Source: Flavobacteriales bacterium UBA1820
GTDB lineage: Bacteria; Bacteroidota; Bacteroidia; Flavobacteriales; UBA1820
Length of the DNA: 14,338 nt
NCBI GenBank assembly: GCA_002314265.1
Contig: DCEW01000103.1
Location: 1-14,338, forward strand
Direction: 5' to 3'
Under the pieces are notes generated by a model. That model worked only from the letters and a program-made list of their open reading frames with translations. It had not been told where the DNA came from and made no database searches. The translations under genes and the position numbers were made by a program. Positions 1 to 6,291 of this stretch are shown one piece after another. Numbering within the stretch: position 1 is the first letter of the stretch; every line of letters starts with the position of its first letter.

Positions 1-34
1 TTCGCTTGCTTGCCCGCCCGAAGTTTGTTCTCAT

Positions 35-63
35 AAAAAAAAAGCGCAACACCCGGCTGCGCT
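35..63 (-). terminator. Intrinsic terminator after the LOG-phosphatase pair
   Basis: Read on the minus strand, a hairpin with 6-bp arms AGCGCA/TGCGCT and a 9-nt loop is followed directly by nine T residues (the A run at 35-43 on the plus strand). It lies about 70 nt beyond the phosphatase stop codon, so it probably ends that transcript. The first 34 bases of the window hold nothing recognisable. Confidence 0.8.
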
Positions 64-131
64 CATATGATTTTTCGTCCACGTCCGCAACAAAGTGCCA
101 CATCGGCACGGCAAGCGAGATACCAGCCCCC

Positions 132-653
132 TCACTCTTTTTCCGCCGCTATCTCCTCGAGAAGCCCCTGGCAAGCGTCTTCCAACAGGTCCAACACCCG
201 TTCAAATCCTTCCCGCCCCTCGTAATACGGATCGGGGACCTCCTGCTGCCCGGAAAAGCGGCGAAAATAGTCCGCCATTCGCACCACCCGTTCCGCCGCC
301 TGCGAAGAAGGGGCCAACCGACACAAGTTCCGGTAATTCGAAGCATCCATCGCCACGATACGGTCGAACTGCGAGAAATCCTCCCGACTCACCTGCCGGG
401 CGCGATGCGTCAGCGAATATCCGCGCCGCAAAGCCGCCTCGCGCATCCGCGGATCGGGCAACTGCCCCGCATGGCCGCCGTACGTCCCGGCCGAATCCAC
501 CTCCAGACGATCGTCCAACCCCTGTTCCCGAGCCTTTGCCCGCAGCACGCCCTCCGCGGCCGGAGAGCGGCAAATGTTACCCAGACAGACAAACAGCACC
601 CGGATCTTTTTCCGCTTTTCTCCTCCCCTTGGCCTCACCGTCTTTTCCGTCAT
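132..653 (-). CDS. Low-molecular-weight protein tyrosine phosphatase
   Basis: A cytoplasmic phosphatase of the arsenate-reductase-like LMW-PTP family, 173 aa. It carries the P-loop CLGNICRS at residues 23-30, with nucleophile Cys23 and phosphate-binding Arg29, and the general-acid loop DPYYEG with Asp141. The family hydrolyses phosphotyrosine or related phosphoesters; the substrate here is unknown. The ATG at 651-653 is the only Met close to the P-loop and leaves an N-terminal extension of about 16 basic residues compared with typical members. The reading frame stays open further upstream, but that part runs antisense-like over the LOG gene and is not expected to be translated. It starts 14 nt after the LOG stop codon, so the two genes are probably co-transcribed. 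No exopolysaccharide kinase or capsule gene, a frequent partner of such phosphatases, is visible nearby. Confidence 0.9.
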   Translation of the reverse strand: MTEKTVRPRGGEKRKKIRVLFVCLGNICRSPAAEGVLRAKAREQGLDDRLEVDSAGTYGGHAGQLPDPRMREAALRRGYSLTHRARQVSREDFSQFDRIVAMDASNYRNLCRLAPSSQAAERVVRMADYFRRFSGQQEVPDPYYEGREGFERVLDLLEDACQGLLEEIAAEKE

Positions 654-667
654 ACCCGTCCGAAAGT

Positions 668-1195
668 TTATTTTCCGCTGACCCCGAAACGAATGAACGA
701 TAGGATCTCCGGGATGCTCTTCGCAGCCTTGAACACACCCTTGTGGTTCAGGTCGATCTGCGTATCGGCCAGTCGCTGGGTCCACCCCTCGAAAGCCGTG
801 TAGCACACCACCGGTTTTCCCGACTGCCAGGCATACGCCAATTCGGAGAGCGTCCCCGCGCCCCCAGCCACCGAAACGATCGCGTCGGCCGCATTGACGA
901 TCAACTGGTTTCGAGCCCACCCCATTCCGGTAGGGATCACGATGTCCACATATTCATTGGCCTGCTCCTTGGTATCACCGGGCAGGATACCGACCGTACA
1001 ACCATACGTATAATTATCGGCACAGCGCGCACCCTTGCACACGGCTTCCATAAAACCCTGCACACCACCGCACACCACCGTGTAGCCCGCCTGGACCAAT
1101 TCCCGGCCCAGTTGCTGGCCGAACTGATACACATCTACATTGCAGCGCGTCTGGTTTGGCCCCAACACACTGACCGTTCTTCTTCGGGTAGCCAT
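668..1195 (-). CDS. LOG-family (TIGR00725-like) nucleotide-binding protein
   Basis: A 175-aa Rossmann-fold protein of the lysine-decarboxylase-like/LOG superfamily. It shows CGGVQGFMEA (42-51), GMGWARN (90-96) and GGAGTLSE (111-118). The last corresponds to the PGGxGTxxE motif of LOG phosphoribohydrolases, but with Ala in place of the usual Pro. Relatives include cytokinin-activating or nucleotide-5'-monophosphate phosphoribohydrolases and molybdenum-cofactor carrier proteins, so the actual ligand cannot be fixed from sequence; the TIGR00725 branch fits best. The ATG at 1193-1195 starts exactly at the conserved N-terminus and is preceded by an A-rich stretch and a perfect TATCTTTG -7 element. 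It heads a two-gene unit with the phosphatase. Confidence 0.82.
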   Translation of the reverse strand: MATRRRTVSVLGPNQTRCNVDVYQFGQQLGRELVQAGYTVVCGGVQGFMEAVCKGARCADNYTYGCTVGILPGDTKEQANEYVDIVIPTGMGWARNQLIVNAADAIVSVAGGAGTLSELAYAWQSGKPVVCYTAFEGWTQRLADTQIDLNHKGVFKAAKSIPEILSFIRFGVSGK

Positions 1196-1220
1196 ATTTT
1201 TTGACAATAAGTTCCGAGGG

Positions 1221-1228
1221 CAAAGATA
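1221..1228 (-). promoter_or_regulatory. Bacteroidota-type -7 element for the LOG-phosphatase unit
   Basis: TATCTTTG on the minus strand is an exact match to TAnnTTTG and lies 25 nt before the LOG start codon. No convincing TTTG is seen at the -33 spacing. The position downstream of the aro terminator supports an independent transcript. Confidence 0.55.
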
Positions 1229-1316
1229 GTGAAAGCCGAGCGCAGCGGGAGGGGGGAAAACGAAGTTTTTCCCCGGGACGATGCCGAGGCGCATCCTGCC
1301 GGGATGCCTATAACCC

Positions 1317-1372
1317 AAAAAAGAACGTGCCTCATTCGGGGAGACAAAACACTCCATCCCGACGAGGCACGT
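1317..1372 (-). terminator. Intrinsic terminator of the aromatic amino acid operon
   Basis: Perfect 9-bp outer arms ACGTGCCTC (1325-1333) and GAGGCACGT (1364-1372) enclose a further inner pairing of TCGGG with CCCGA. Read on the minus strand the hairpin runs straight into TTCTTTTTT. It starts 35 nt after the DAHP synthase/chorismate mutase stop codon, so it ends the pheA-tyrA-GNAT-DAHPS transcript and separates it from the LOG gene. Confidence 0.9.
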
Positions 1373-1406
1373 ATCTTTCCCTGTCCAAAAGGCAGGAAAA
1401 TGCAGA

Positions 1407-2495
1407 CTATTGTTTTTCGCTCATCACCGCATTTTGCTGTTCGATGGATTCCTGGTGTACCGCCTCAAAAATCCGACGGACAAATTCGCCGGACATTCCC
1501 TGCTTGACACCCTCGGCCACACTGCGCCCCAGCACATCTTCCCAGCGGGAGCTCTGCAGGATCGGCATGTTGCTGTCGCGTTTTACCCGTCCTATCTCAC
1601 GCGCCACCTTCATACGTGTAGCCATCATGGAGATCAGTTGGGCGTCGATCTCGTCGATCTGCTGGCGCAAAGCCGAAAGCCGCACCGCATCCTCGCCCGA
1701 AGCGGAACCGCTGCGCAAGTACAATTCCTCGGTCATCTCCTTGGTGCGTTCGGGCAGCAATTGCTGCGAAGCATCGCTCCAGGCCGCATCGGGATTGCAA
1801 TGAGTCTCGATCATCAGTCCGTCGAAGTGCAGGTTCAGGGCCATCTGCGAGACCGGCATCACCAGTTCCCGGCAACCCGAAATGTGCGAAGGATCGCAGA
1901 TGATGGGAAGCTCCGGATGGCGCCGGCGCAACTCGATGGGGATCTCCCACTGCGGCACATTGCGGTATTTGGTTTTGGCATAGGACGAGAAACCGCGGTG
2001 GATGGCCCCCAACTTGCGCACCCCGCAGACGTTGAGCCGCTCGAGCGCTCCCAACCAAAGATCCAAGTCGGGGTTCATCGGGTTCTTGACCAGCACCACC
2101 TTGTCGGTATCGCGCAATACTTCGGCCAACTCCTGCATCGTAAACGGACTGGCCGTCGTACGGGCGCCGATCCACAGCACATCCACGTCGTATTTGAGCG
2201 CCAGACGCACATGTTCGGCATTGGCTACCTCCGTACCTATTTTCAGGCCCGTTTCCTGCCGCACCCGCTGCAACCATTTCAGCGCCTCTTCGCCTACCCC
2301 CTCGAAACTGCCCGGACGCGTACGGGGCTTCCATACTCCGGCGCGGTACACATGGATATTCTTATGGACGAGCTGACGGGCTGTCTCCATGACCTGTTCT
2401 TCGGTTTCGGCGCTGCACGGCCCGGCAATGCCCAGCGGCAGATCCTTGTTTCCAAGCCCCCATTCGGAAAGGGGAATGATGTCGAATTTCTCCAT
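1407..2495 (-). CDS. Bifunctional DAHP synthase / chorismate mutase
   Basis: A fused enzyme of 362 aa. Residues 1-260 are a type I-beta DAHP synthase, which condenses phosphoenolpyruvate and erythrose 4-phosphate in the first shikimate step. Visible motifs are GPCSAE (25-30, metal-binding Cys), KPRTRPGSFEG (56-66), IGARTT (109-114), VKNPMNPD (136-143), DPSHISG (201-207) and ETHCNPD (230-236). Residues 271-355 are an AroQ-type chorismate mutase, with LRQQIDEID at the start of helix 1, Arg294, Lys305 and a QQ pair near the end of the last helix. This architecture is known from Prevotella and other Bacteroidota, where the mutase domain also mediates feedback by prephenate; that regulation is inferred here. 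It is the last gene of the operon, 39 nt after the GNAT gene, and is followed by the terminator at 1317-1372. Confidence 0.95.
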   Translation of the reverse strand: MEKFDIIPLSEWGLGNKDLPLGIAGPCSAETEEQVMETARQLVHKNIHVYRAGVWKPRTRPGSFEGVGEEALKWLQRVRQETGLKIGTEVANAEHVRLALKYDVDVLWIGARTTASPFTMQELAEVLRDTDKVVLVKNPMNPDLDLWLGALERLNVCGVRKLGAIHRGFSSYAKTKYRNVPQWEIPIELRRRHPELPIICDPSHISGCRELVMPVSQMALNLHFDGLMIETHCNPDAAWSDASQQLLPERTKEMTEELYLRSGSASGEDAVRLSALRQQIDEIDAQLISMMATRMKVAREIGRVKRDSNMPILQSSRWEDVLGRSVAEGVKQGMSGEFVRRIFEAVHQESIEQQNAVMSEKQ

Positions 2496-2534
2496 TGTTT
2501 TCGTTCTGCTTTTAACGTTTTTATTTTTTGTTCC

Positions 2535-3116
2535 TTATTTCGTCATTTTCAGCTCTTCGCTTTTCCATCCCATCGGAGGAAAACACGGCACCCGCTCTAT
2601 CTCGGAGTCCCCCACCCAGTGGAAGACCACCTCGTCGTACAGTTTTCCTTCCTTGGACAAAGCCTCCTTCAATACCGCCTCACGGACAAAACCGCACTTT
2701 TCCAGCACCCGCTGCGAAGCCTCGTTGAAGGCAAAGACGGAAGCCTCCACCCGGCGCACCTGCGGATCGGAAGCCACCTTTTCCAACAGCAACCTCAAAG
2801 CCGCCGTAGCAATGCCGCGACCCCAAAACGTCTGACCATACCAATACCCTACCGTAGCGATATGGCTCTTGTTGAGTTCCCCCAACTGGTACCCGACCAG
2901 CCCGGCCAACTGCCCGTCCGCCCGTACGGCAAACGTATTCCGCAAGGGCGATCCTTCCCTGCTCACGCAGGCAATGAAATCCTGCGCATCCTTTTCCGTG
3001 TAGGGATACGGAACGATGTCTGAAAGAGGACGCCATACCCGATAATCGTTGAGCAGCGCGGCAATCGGTGCGGCGAGTTCCGCATGCAAGACGGACAATT
3101 CTACTTTCGGTGCCAT
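2535..3116 (-). CDS. GNAT-family N-acetyltransferase (RimJ/RimL-like)
   Basis: A 193-aa cytoplasmic acetyl-CoA-dependent acetyltransferase. The acetyl-CoA pyrophosphate-binding region is seen as YWYGQTFWGRGIATAAL (91-107), and the late conserved NEASQRVLEKCGF (131-143) is typical of RimJ/RimL-type proteins that modify N-termini or small amines. The acceptor cannot be told. It lies 26 nt downstream of tyrA and 39 nt upstream of the DAHP synthase in the same orientation, so it is a true member of the aromatic operon by position. In related gene orders I would expect an aromatic aminotransferase in such an operon; none is seen here. The last 20 residues, rich in Pro and Lys, extend beyond the GNAT fold. 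Confidence 0.88.
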   Translation of the reverse strand: MAPKVELSVLHAELAAPIAALLNDYRVWRPLSDIVPYPYTEKDAQDFIACVSREGSPLRNTFAVRADGQLAGLVGYQLGELNKSHIATVGYWYGQTFWGRGIATAALRLLLEKVASDPQVRRVEASVFAFNEASQRVLEKCGFVREAVLKEALSKEGKLYDEVVFHWVGDSEIERVPCFPPMGWKSEELKMTK

Positions 3117-3142
3117 TTTATTTCCTCTCCTCGTTCGGGCGG

Positions 3143-4012
3143 TTATTTCTTTCCTTTGTCCAACACCTCGCGCACCTTGTTGGCCTGCCGGATCAGGGTG
3201 CGGATCACCTCGCCGTTGCCCGACTTGATGGCGTGTTTGAACAAAATGATGTTTTCTATGTATTCATCGATCACATCCAGGATCGCCTGACGGTTTTCCA
3301 GAAAGATCGGTTCCCACATCTCGGCGCTGCTCTTGGCCAGGCGCGCGGTAGAATCGAAGCCCCCGGCCGCCAGATTGGTAATGTTGCGCTCGTCGCGCTC
3401 CTTGTTGAGTACCGTCAGAGCCAGAGCATACGAAGAGATGTGCGAGATGTGCGACACATACGCCACGCTCATGTCATGGCGGGAAGCATCCATCCGCACC
3501 GTCTGGGCGCCGAGCATGGCATACATCCGTTCGATCTGCTCCACCCGGGCCGGATCGGCATCGGGATAGGGAAGCAGGATGACTTTCCGGTTTTCCAGCA
3601 AACCGTCCACCGCCGCCAACGGTCCGGAATTTTCCGTGCCGGCCATCGGATGCGTGGGGATAAAACGCGCGTGCGCCGGATGCGTGGACAGGGCATCCAC
3701 GATGCGTTTTTTGGTAGAACCCACATCGATCACCGTAGTCCGATCCTCGCTATGGTCCAGCGCGTCGCGTACGACCTCCACCGCGGCGTCCACCGGAACG
3801 GCTACCACCACCACATCGCTCTCCCGGGCGATCTGCTCAGGCGAAGCTATAACGTCGATATGTCCTGCCTGCAAGGCTTGCTGCTGGTGCTCCTCCCGCT
3901 TGTCGCTTCCCAACACTCGGGCGGCAAAGCCCGTTTTCTTCAGTCCGATGGCCAGCGAACAGCCGATCAATCCCAGACCGATCACTCCTACGGTCGTTCC
4001 TTGCGTCTTCAT
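3143..4012 (-). CDS. tyrA: Prephenate dehydrogenase
   Basis: A 289-aa enzyme that oxidatively decarboxylates prephenate to 4-hydroxyphenylpyruvate, the tyrosine precursor. The N-terminal Rossmann motif GLGLIG (12-17) is followed by Asp37, which favours NAD+. Family motifs are DVGSTK (96-101), HPMAGTENSG (121-130) with the conserved His, the His-rich SHISH segment (187-191), and the helix around AAGGFDSTARLAKSSAEMW (215-233). No ACT domain is attached, so feedback by tyrosine would need to act elsewhere. Its ATG overlaps the pheA stop codon as ATGA (4009-4012), which suggests translational coupling. Confidence 0.95.
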   Translation of the reverse strand: MKTQGTTVGVIGLGLIGCSLAIGLKKTGFAARVLGSDKREEHQQQALQAGHIDVIASPEQIARESDVVVVAVPVDAAVEVVRDALDHSEDRTTVIDVGSTKKRIVDALSTHPAHARFIPTHPMAGTENSGPLAAVDGLLENRKVILLPYPDADPARVEQIERMYAMLGAQTVRMDASRHDMSVAYVSHISHISSYALALTVLNKERDERNITNLAAGGFDSTARLAKSSAEMWEPIFLENRQAILDVIDEYIENIILFKHAIKSGNGEVIRTLIRQANKVREVLDKGKK

Positions 4013-4845
4013 TTGGCCACGTTGTGTTTATAGATCCCTTGTATGTCCAATTCCTCCACCTGGTGCGACACCACCTCGAGCGACGCATAGAAAGTGGCCA
4101 GCGACGGGAACATCACATCGGCATAGAAGGCGTACTCCCAAGGACGCTCCATGATGGCCACCGACTGCAGTTTGGTCAGGTTCAAACCGTGCATGGCAAA
4201 AACGTTCAGGATGCGGGCCAAGCTACCCGACTCGTGCTTGGCGACAAAACGCAGGGAAGCCTTGTCGGCATCCTCCGGAATGGGTTCCCCGCCGTGTCCG
4301 AGCACGAAAAACCGCGTATAGTTGTTCTTCATCGTCTGGATGCTGTGTGCCAGGATCTCCAGGCCGAACAAGCGGGAACACAACTCGGAAGCGATGGCTG
4401 CCGTGGTACGCAGTTTACGCGAAGCCACCTTGCGGGCCGAACGCGCCGTATCGTCGCTCTCCATCAGGCGGATGTCCGGGTACTGGTCCAGGAAGTTCCC
4501 GCATTGCAGCAGTGCCATCGGGTGCGATTCGATCTCGCTGATGTCCTCCATCCGCACCCCCGGGTTGGCCAGCAGGCAGTGGTCTATCTGCACATACACC
4601 TCACCGATGATCTTCTGCCCGTGCAATCCCAACAACTTGTGGTTCTGCAGGAGCGATCCGGCGATCGAATTTTCGATGGCCATCACTCCGTAGTCGGCCC
4701 GTCCCTCCTCGATCGCCTCGGGGACCTGCTTGAAATGGACACATTCCACAAAATCCGTTTCGACCCCGAAATACTTTTCCACCGCCACATGGTGGTACGA
4801 GCCCCGTATCCCTTGAATGGCTACTGTCAAATGTTTCTCCATCAT
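4009..4845 (-). CDS. pheA: Prephenate dehydratase with C-terminal ACT domain
   Basis: A 278-aa monofunctional enzyme that converts prephenate to phenylpyruvate, the phenylalanine precursor. The catalytic domain shows GIRGSYHHVA (12-21), IENSIAGSL (57-65), ESHPMALLQC (106-115), DDTARSARKVA (131-141) and NNYTRF (174-179), which holds the catalytic Thr of the TRF motif. Residues 197-270 form an ACT domain. The Phe-binding ESRP motif of this domain reads QSVA (227-230) and the GALV motif reads GSLA (207-210). Two adjacent ATG codons exist (4845 and 4842); AAGGA at 4854-4858 is well spaced for either. It is the first structural gene of the operon, 18 nt after the attenuator T-run, and shares ATGA with tyrA. 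Confidence 0.95.
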   Translation of the reverse strand: MMEKHLTVAIQGIRGSYHHVAVEKYFGVETDFVECVHFKQVPEAIEEGRADYGVMAIENSIAGSLLQNHKLLGLHGQKIIGEVYVQIDHCLLANPGVRMEDISEIESHPMALLQCGNFLDQYPDIRLMESDDTARSARKVASRKLRTTAAIASELCSRLFGLEILAHSIQTMKNNYTRFFVLGHGGEPIPEDADKASLRFVAKHESGSLARILNVFAMHGLNLTKLQSVAIMERPWEYAFYADVMFPSLATFYASLEVVSHQVEELDIQGIYKHNVAK

Positions 4846-4863
4846 TTGTTCTTTCCTTGTTAT

Positions 4864-4900
4864 AAAAAAAGGCCGCCCCCTTACCGGAAGCGGCCCTTGC
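4864..4900 (-). terminator. Attenuator terminator in front of pheA (segments 3:4)
   Basis: On the minus strand GGCCGC (4895-4890) pairs with GCGGCC (4876-4871); a G-U and A-U pairs can extend the stem, and seven T residues (4870-4864) follow at once. The hairpin sits upstream of the first structural gene rather than after a gene, the position expected for a conditional terminator. Its 5' arm is also the target of the antiterminator pairing described at 4882-4959. Confidence 0.9.
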
Positions 4901-4959
4901 TTATGTGTTTGTTTGTCGTATCGTCTATCTCACCACCCTGCACGCAGCCGCTTCCGGTA
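4882..4959 (-). promoter_or_regulatory. Antiterminator pairing of the aromatic attenuator (segments 2:3)
   Basis: TACCGGAAGCGGC at 4959-4947 (minus strand, inside leader codons 19-23) is perfectly complementary over 13 nt to GCCGCTTCCGGTA at 4894-4882. The latter contains most of the 5' arm of the terminator, so the two hairpins exclude each other. A competing 1:2 pairing, UUUCGG (4976-4971, over leader codons 13-15) with CCGGAA (4957-4952), 6 bp with one G-U, would sequester segment 2 when no ribosome covers the aromatic codons. Base pairings are read directly; the switching mechanism is inferred from the classical enterobacterial phe, trp and his attenuators. Confidence 0.85.
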
Positions 4960-5014
4960 TTCCAAAGAACCCGAAATAAAAATAGCTGTAAAAAAACGTG
5001 CATAGGTAACTCAT
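4925..5014 (-). CDS. Phe/Tyr leader peptide of the pheA operon attenuator
   Basis: A 29-codon reading frame from ATG at 5014 to TAG at 4927. Residues 7-17 read FFYSYFYFGFF, so 9 of 11 are aromatic; the whole peptide has 6 Phe and 4 Tyr and no Trp. The rest is IPEAAACRVVR-like and unremarkable, but its codons encode RNA segment 2 of the attenuator. Stalling at uncharged Phe or Tyr codons 7-13 would cover segment 1 and leave segment 2 free to form the antiterminator. A ribosome that reaches the stop codon, about 20 nt past segment 2, would largely mask segment 2 and let the terminator form. No strong Shine-Dalgarno is visible before the ATG (only CCGAAG). The peptide itself probably has no function beyond being translated. 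Confidence 0.9.
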   Translation of the reverse strand: MSYLCTFFYSYFYFGFFGIPEAAACRVVR

Positions 5015-5033
5015 CTTCGGAGCATTTAGCGTT

Positions 5034-5048
5034 TCACGATTTTCGTGA
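5034..5048 (-). promoter_or_regulatory. Short dyad upstream of the leader peptide
   Basis: TCACGA and TCGTGA form 6-bp arms around a 3-nt spacer, ending 20 nt before the leader start codon in the luxS-leader gap. It could be a 5' UTR hairpin or a repressor site. No T-run follows, so it is not a luxS terminator. No clear TAnnTTTG promoter element was found in this 88-nt gap; a TTTG at 5094-5091 could be a -33 element. Confidence 0.35.
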
Positions 5049-5102
5049 GGCGAAATTCGGAATATTTTTCGGGATGCGCAACATTTTTTTCAAAAAATTT
5101 CC

Positions 5103-5558
5103 TCACTCCCCGTAAATCTCCAAAGAAAAGCCTTTGTCCAATACATATTTCGCATATTCCTTGGCCCCGAAAAGGGACAAGTCCCGATAATTGCCGCACT
5201 GACGGGCATTGGCCGCCGGCACCTCTTCGGCCCGGAGCACTTCCTCGAGTGCCTTTTCCAACGCCTGCTTCACCTGCGCGGGAGACACCTCGCCCCACAC
5301 CGTCAGGTAAAAACCCGTCCGGCATCCCATCGGAGAAAGGTCGATCACCCCATCGAGATGCTCGCGGATGCCATGCGCCAGCAAATGTTCCAACGCATGA
5401 AGCGCCGCCGTACCGAAGGCTTCGGCATTGGGCTGAAGGAAACGGAGATCGAATTTGGACACCCGATCGCCCCGAGGACCCTGCGTCACCCCGCACAAGC
5501 GCACATACGGTGCTTTGACCCGGGTATGGTCCAGTTCAAAACTTTCTACTTTTTCCAT
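5103..5558 (-). CDS. luxS: S-ribosylhomocysteine lyase (AI-2 synthase)
   Basis: A 151-aa iron/zinc enzyme of the activated methyl cycle that cleaves S-ribosylhomocysteine to homocysteine and DPD, the precursor of autoinducer-2. The metal site HALEH (His54, His58, with catalytic Glu57) and the third ligand Cys121 in ARQCGNYRD are present, as is the catalytic Cys79 in PMGCRTGFY. The ATG at 5556-5558 gives an N-terminus MEKVESFELDHTR that lines up with known LuxS starts. The frame is open upstream to a TTG at 5580-5582, but that TTG is part of a perfect -7 element and is not a credible start. No pfs/mtn nucleosidase gene is adjacent. It lies 88 nt upstream of the aromatic leader peptide in the same orientation. 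Confidence 0.96.
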   Translation of the reverse strand: MEKVESFELDHTRVKAPYVRLCGVTQGPRGDRVSKFDLRFLQPNAEAFGTAALHALEHLLAHGIREHLDGVIDLSPMGCRTGFYLTVWGEVSPAQVKQALEKALEEVLRAEEVPAANARQCGNYRDLSLFGAKEYAKYVLDKGFSLEIYGE

Positions 5559-5579
5559 GACTGCTTCGTTTTCATTCTT

Positions 5580-5587
5580 CAAAGATA
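5580..5587 (-). promoter_or_regulatory. luxS: Bacteroidota-type -7 element of luxS
   Basis: TATCTTTG on the minus strand matches TAnnTTTG exactly and ends 21 nt before the luxS ATG, giving an expected 5' UTR of about 15 nt. The matching -33 TTTG is not evident at the usual spacing. The remaining 224 bases up to the next stop codon (5588-5811) are AT-rich and hold no gene I can support. Confidence 0.55.
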
Positions 5588-5811
5588 CTCATACTCGCTC
5601 AAATACGGATGCACTTAGGACGAATAATGCAAATGAGCTTTCAGGAAAATACGCAGAGGTATTCCATATATTGTCAATAGGCGTTTTGATGATGATTTTT
5701 AAATAGTTAAACTGAAAGATTGTCATCTGTCCGCCCCCCTTTGCGCTTGCATGGATTTGTTTGAAAACCCTATCTGTTTCGAACGGGAAAACGCTGTTTC
5801 GCTATTCGGGT

Positions 5812-6282
5812 TCAATAAAGATCTGAAAAAGGGACCAGTACCGAAAGGGCCACACTGACAGCATTGGCAGCAAAAAGCCACCAGAAAACACGTTTGAAAC
5901 TATATTTGAAAATCCATTTCATCGCCAATCCTTCTATACAAGTATTGACCAGCGCAACAAAAACGTAATCTACAATCCAATGCGACAAATGAAAAGTACC
6001 TTGCCCAAACGGAAGCAACAGAATTTCCGTAAGAATACCACTGATTGGTATCAAAACCCAACCAACCAATGCGGAAACGGCATTCATAACCCCCACCACA
6101 ATGGCCGACTTTCCCCATGAGGCTTTCCCAAAAAACCTGACAGCGAAAAATTCCACTACCAAGCCCAACCCTATTACATACCAACAATATACTTGTGAAA
6201 GTATATAAAGGGAAGGCCAAACCACATTTGCAGAGGCGATTAACGGTACAGACAAGAATAGCAGAACCAATAATCTTTTCAT
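5812..6282 (-). CDS. Hypothetical multispanning membrane protein
   Basis: A 156-aa protein I do not recognise. It begins with MKRLLVLLFLSVPLIASA, a likely signal peptide or first membrane segment. About four more hydrophobic segments follow: near residues 26-50, 57-85, 100-122 and 130-150. Charged residues are few (RFFGKASWGK, MKWIFKYSFKR), which suggests short loops. The ATG at 6280-6282 fits the hydrophobic N-terminus and follows a perfect -7 element, so the longer in-frame start at 6327 is rejected. The gene is visibly AT-richer and uses A/T-ending codons more than its neighbours, which suggests horizontal acquisition. It stands alone, with no close partner on either side. Confidence 0.75.
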   Translation of the reverse strand: MKRLLVLLFLSVPLIASANVVWPSLYILSQVYCWYVIGLGLVVEFFAVRFFGKASWGKSAIVVGVMNAVSALVGWVLIPISGILTEILLLPFGQGTFHLSHWIVDYVFVALVNTCIEGLAMKWIFKYSFKRVFWWLFAANAVSVALSVLVPFSDLY

Positions 6283-6291
6283 ACCAAATTC

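Noticed and set aside
95..109. GTGCC-ACATC-GGCAC hairpin downstream of the phosphatase stop codon area
   Set aside because: The stem is only 5 bp and lacks a T-run; the better terminator is at 35-63.
654..920. Long N-terminal extension of the phosphatase
   Set aside because: It overlaps the LOG gene in another frame, and the family starts near the P-loop, so ATG 653 is the sensible start.
1291..1307. GCATCC/GGATGC hairpin between the aro terminator and the LOG promoter
   Set aside because: A short 6-bp stem without T-run on either strand and no link to a gene start; no function can be supported.
1410..3023. 537-codon open frame on the plus strand opposite the DAHP synthase and GNAT genes
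   Set aside because: It has no family resemblance, is rich in His/Arg/Gln as expected for an antisense shadow, and conflicts with clear minus-strand enzymes.
5081..5100. A/T-only inverted repeat after luxS (ATTTTTT/AAAAAAT)
   Set aside because: The stem has no G-C pairs and no separate T-run, so it is too weak to call as a terminator.
5774..5810. Two CTGTTTCG direct repeats in the luxS-upstream AT-rich stretch
   Set aside because: Only two 8-bp copies, not near a promoter element; likely chance.
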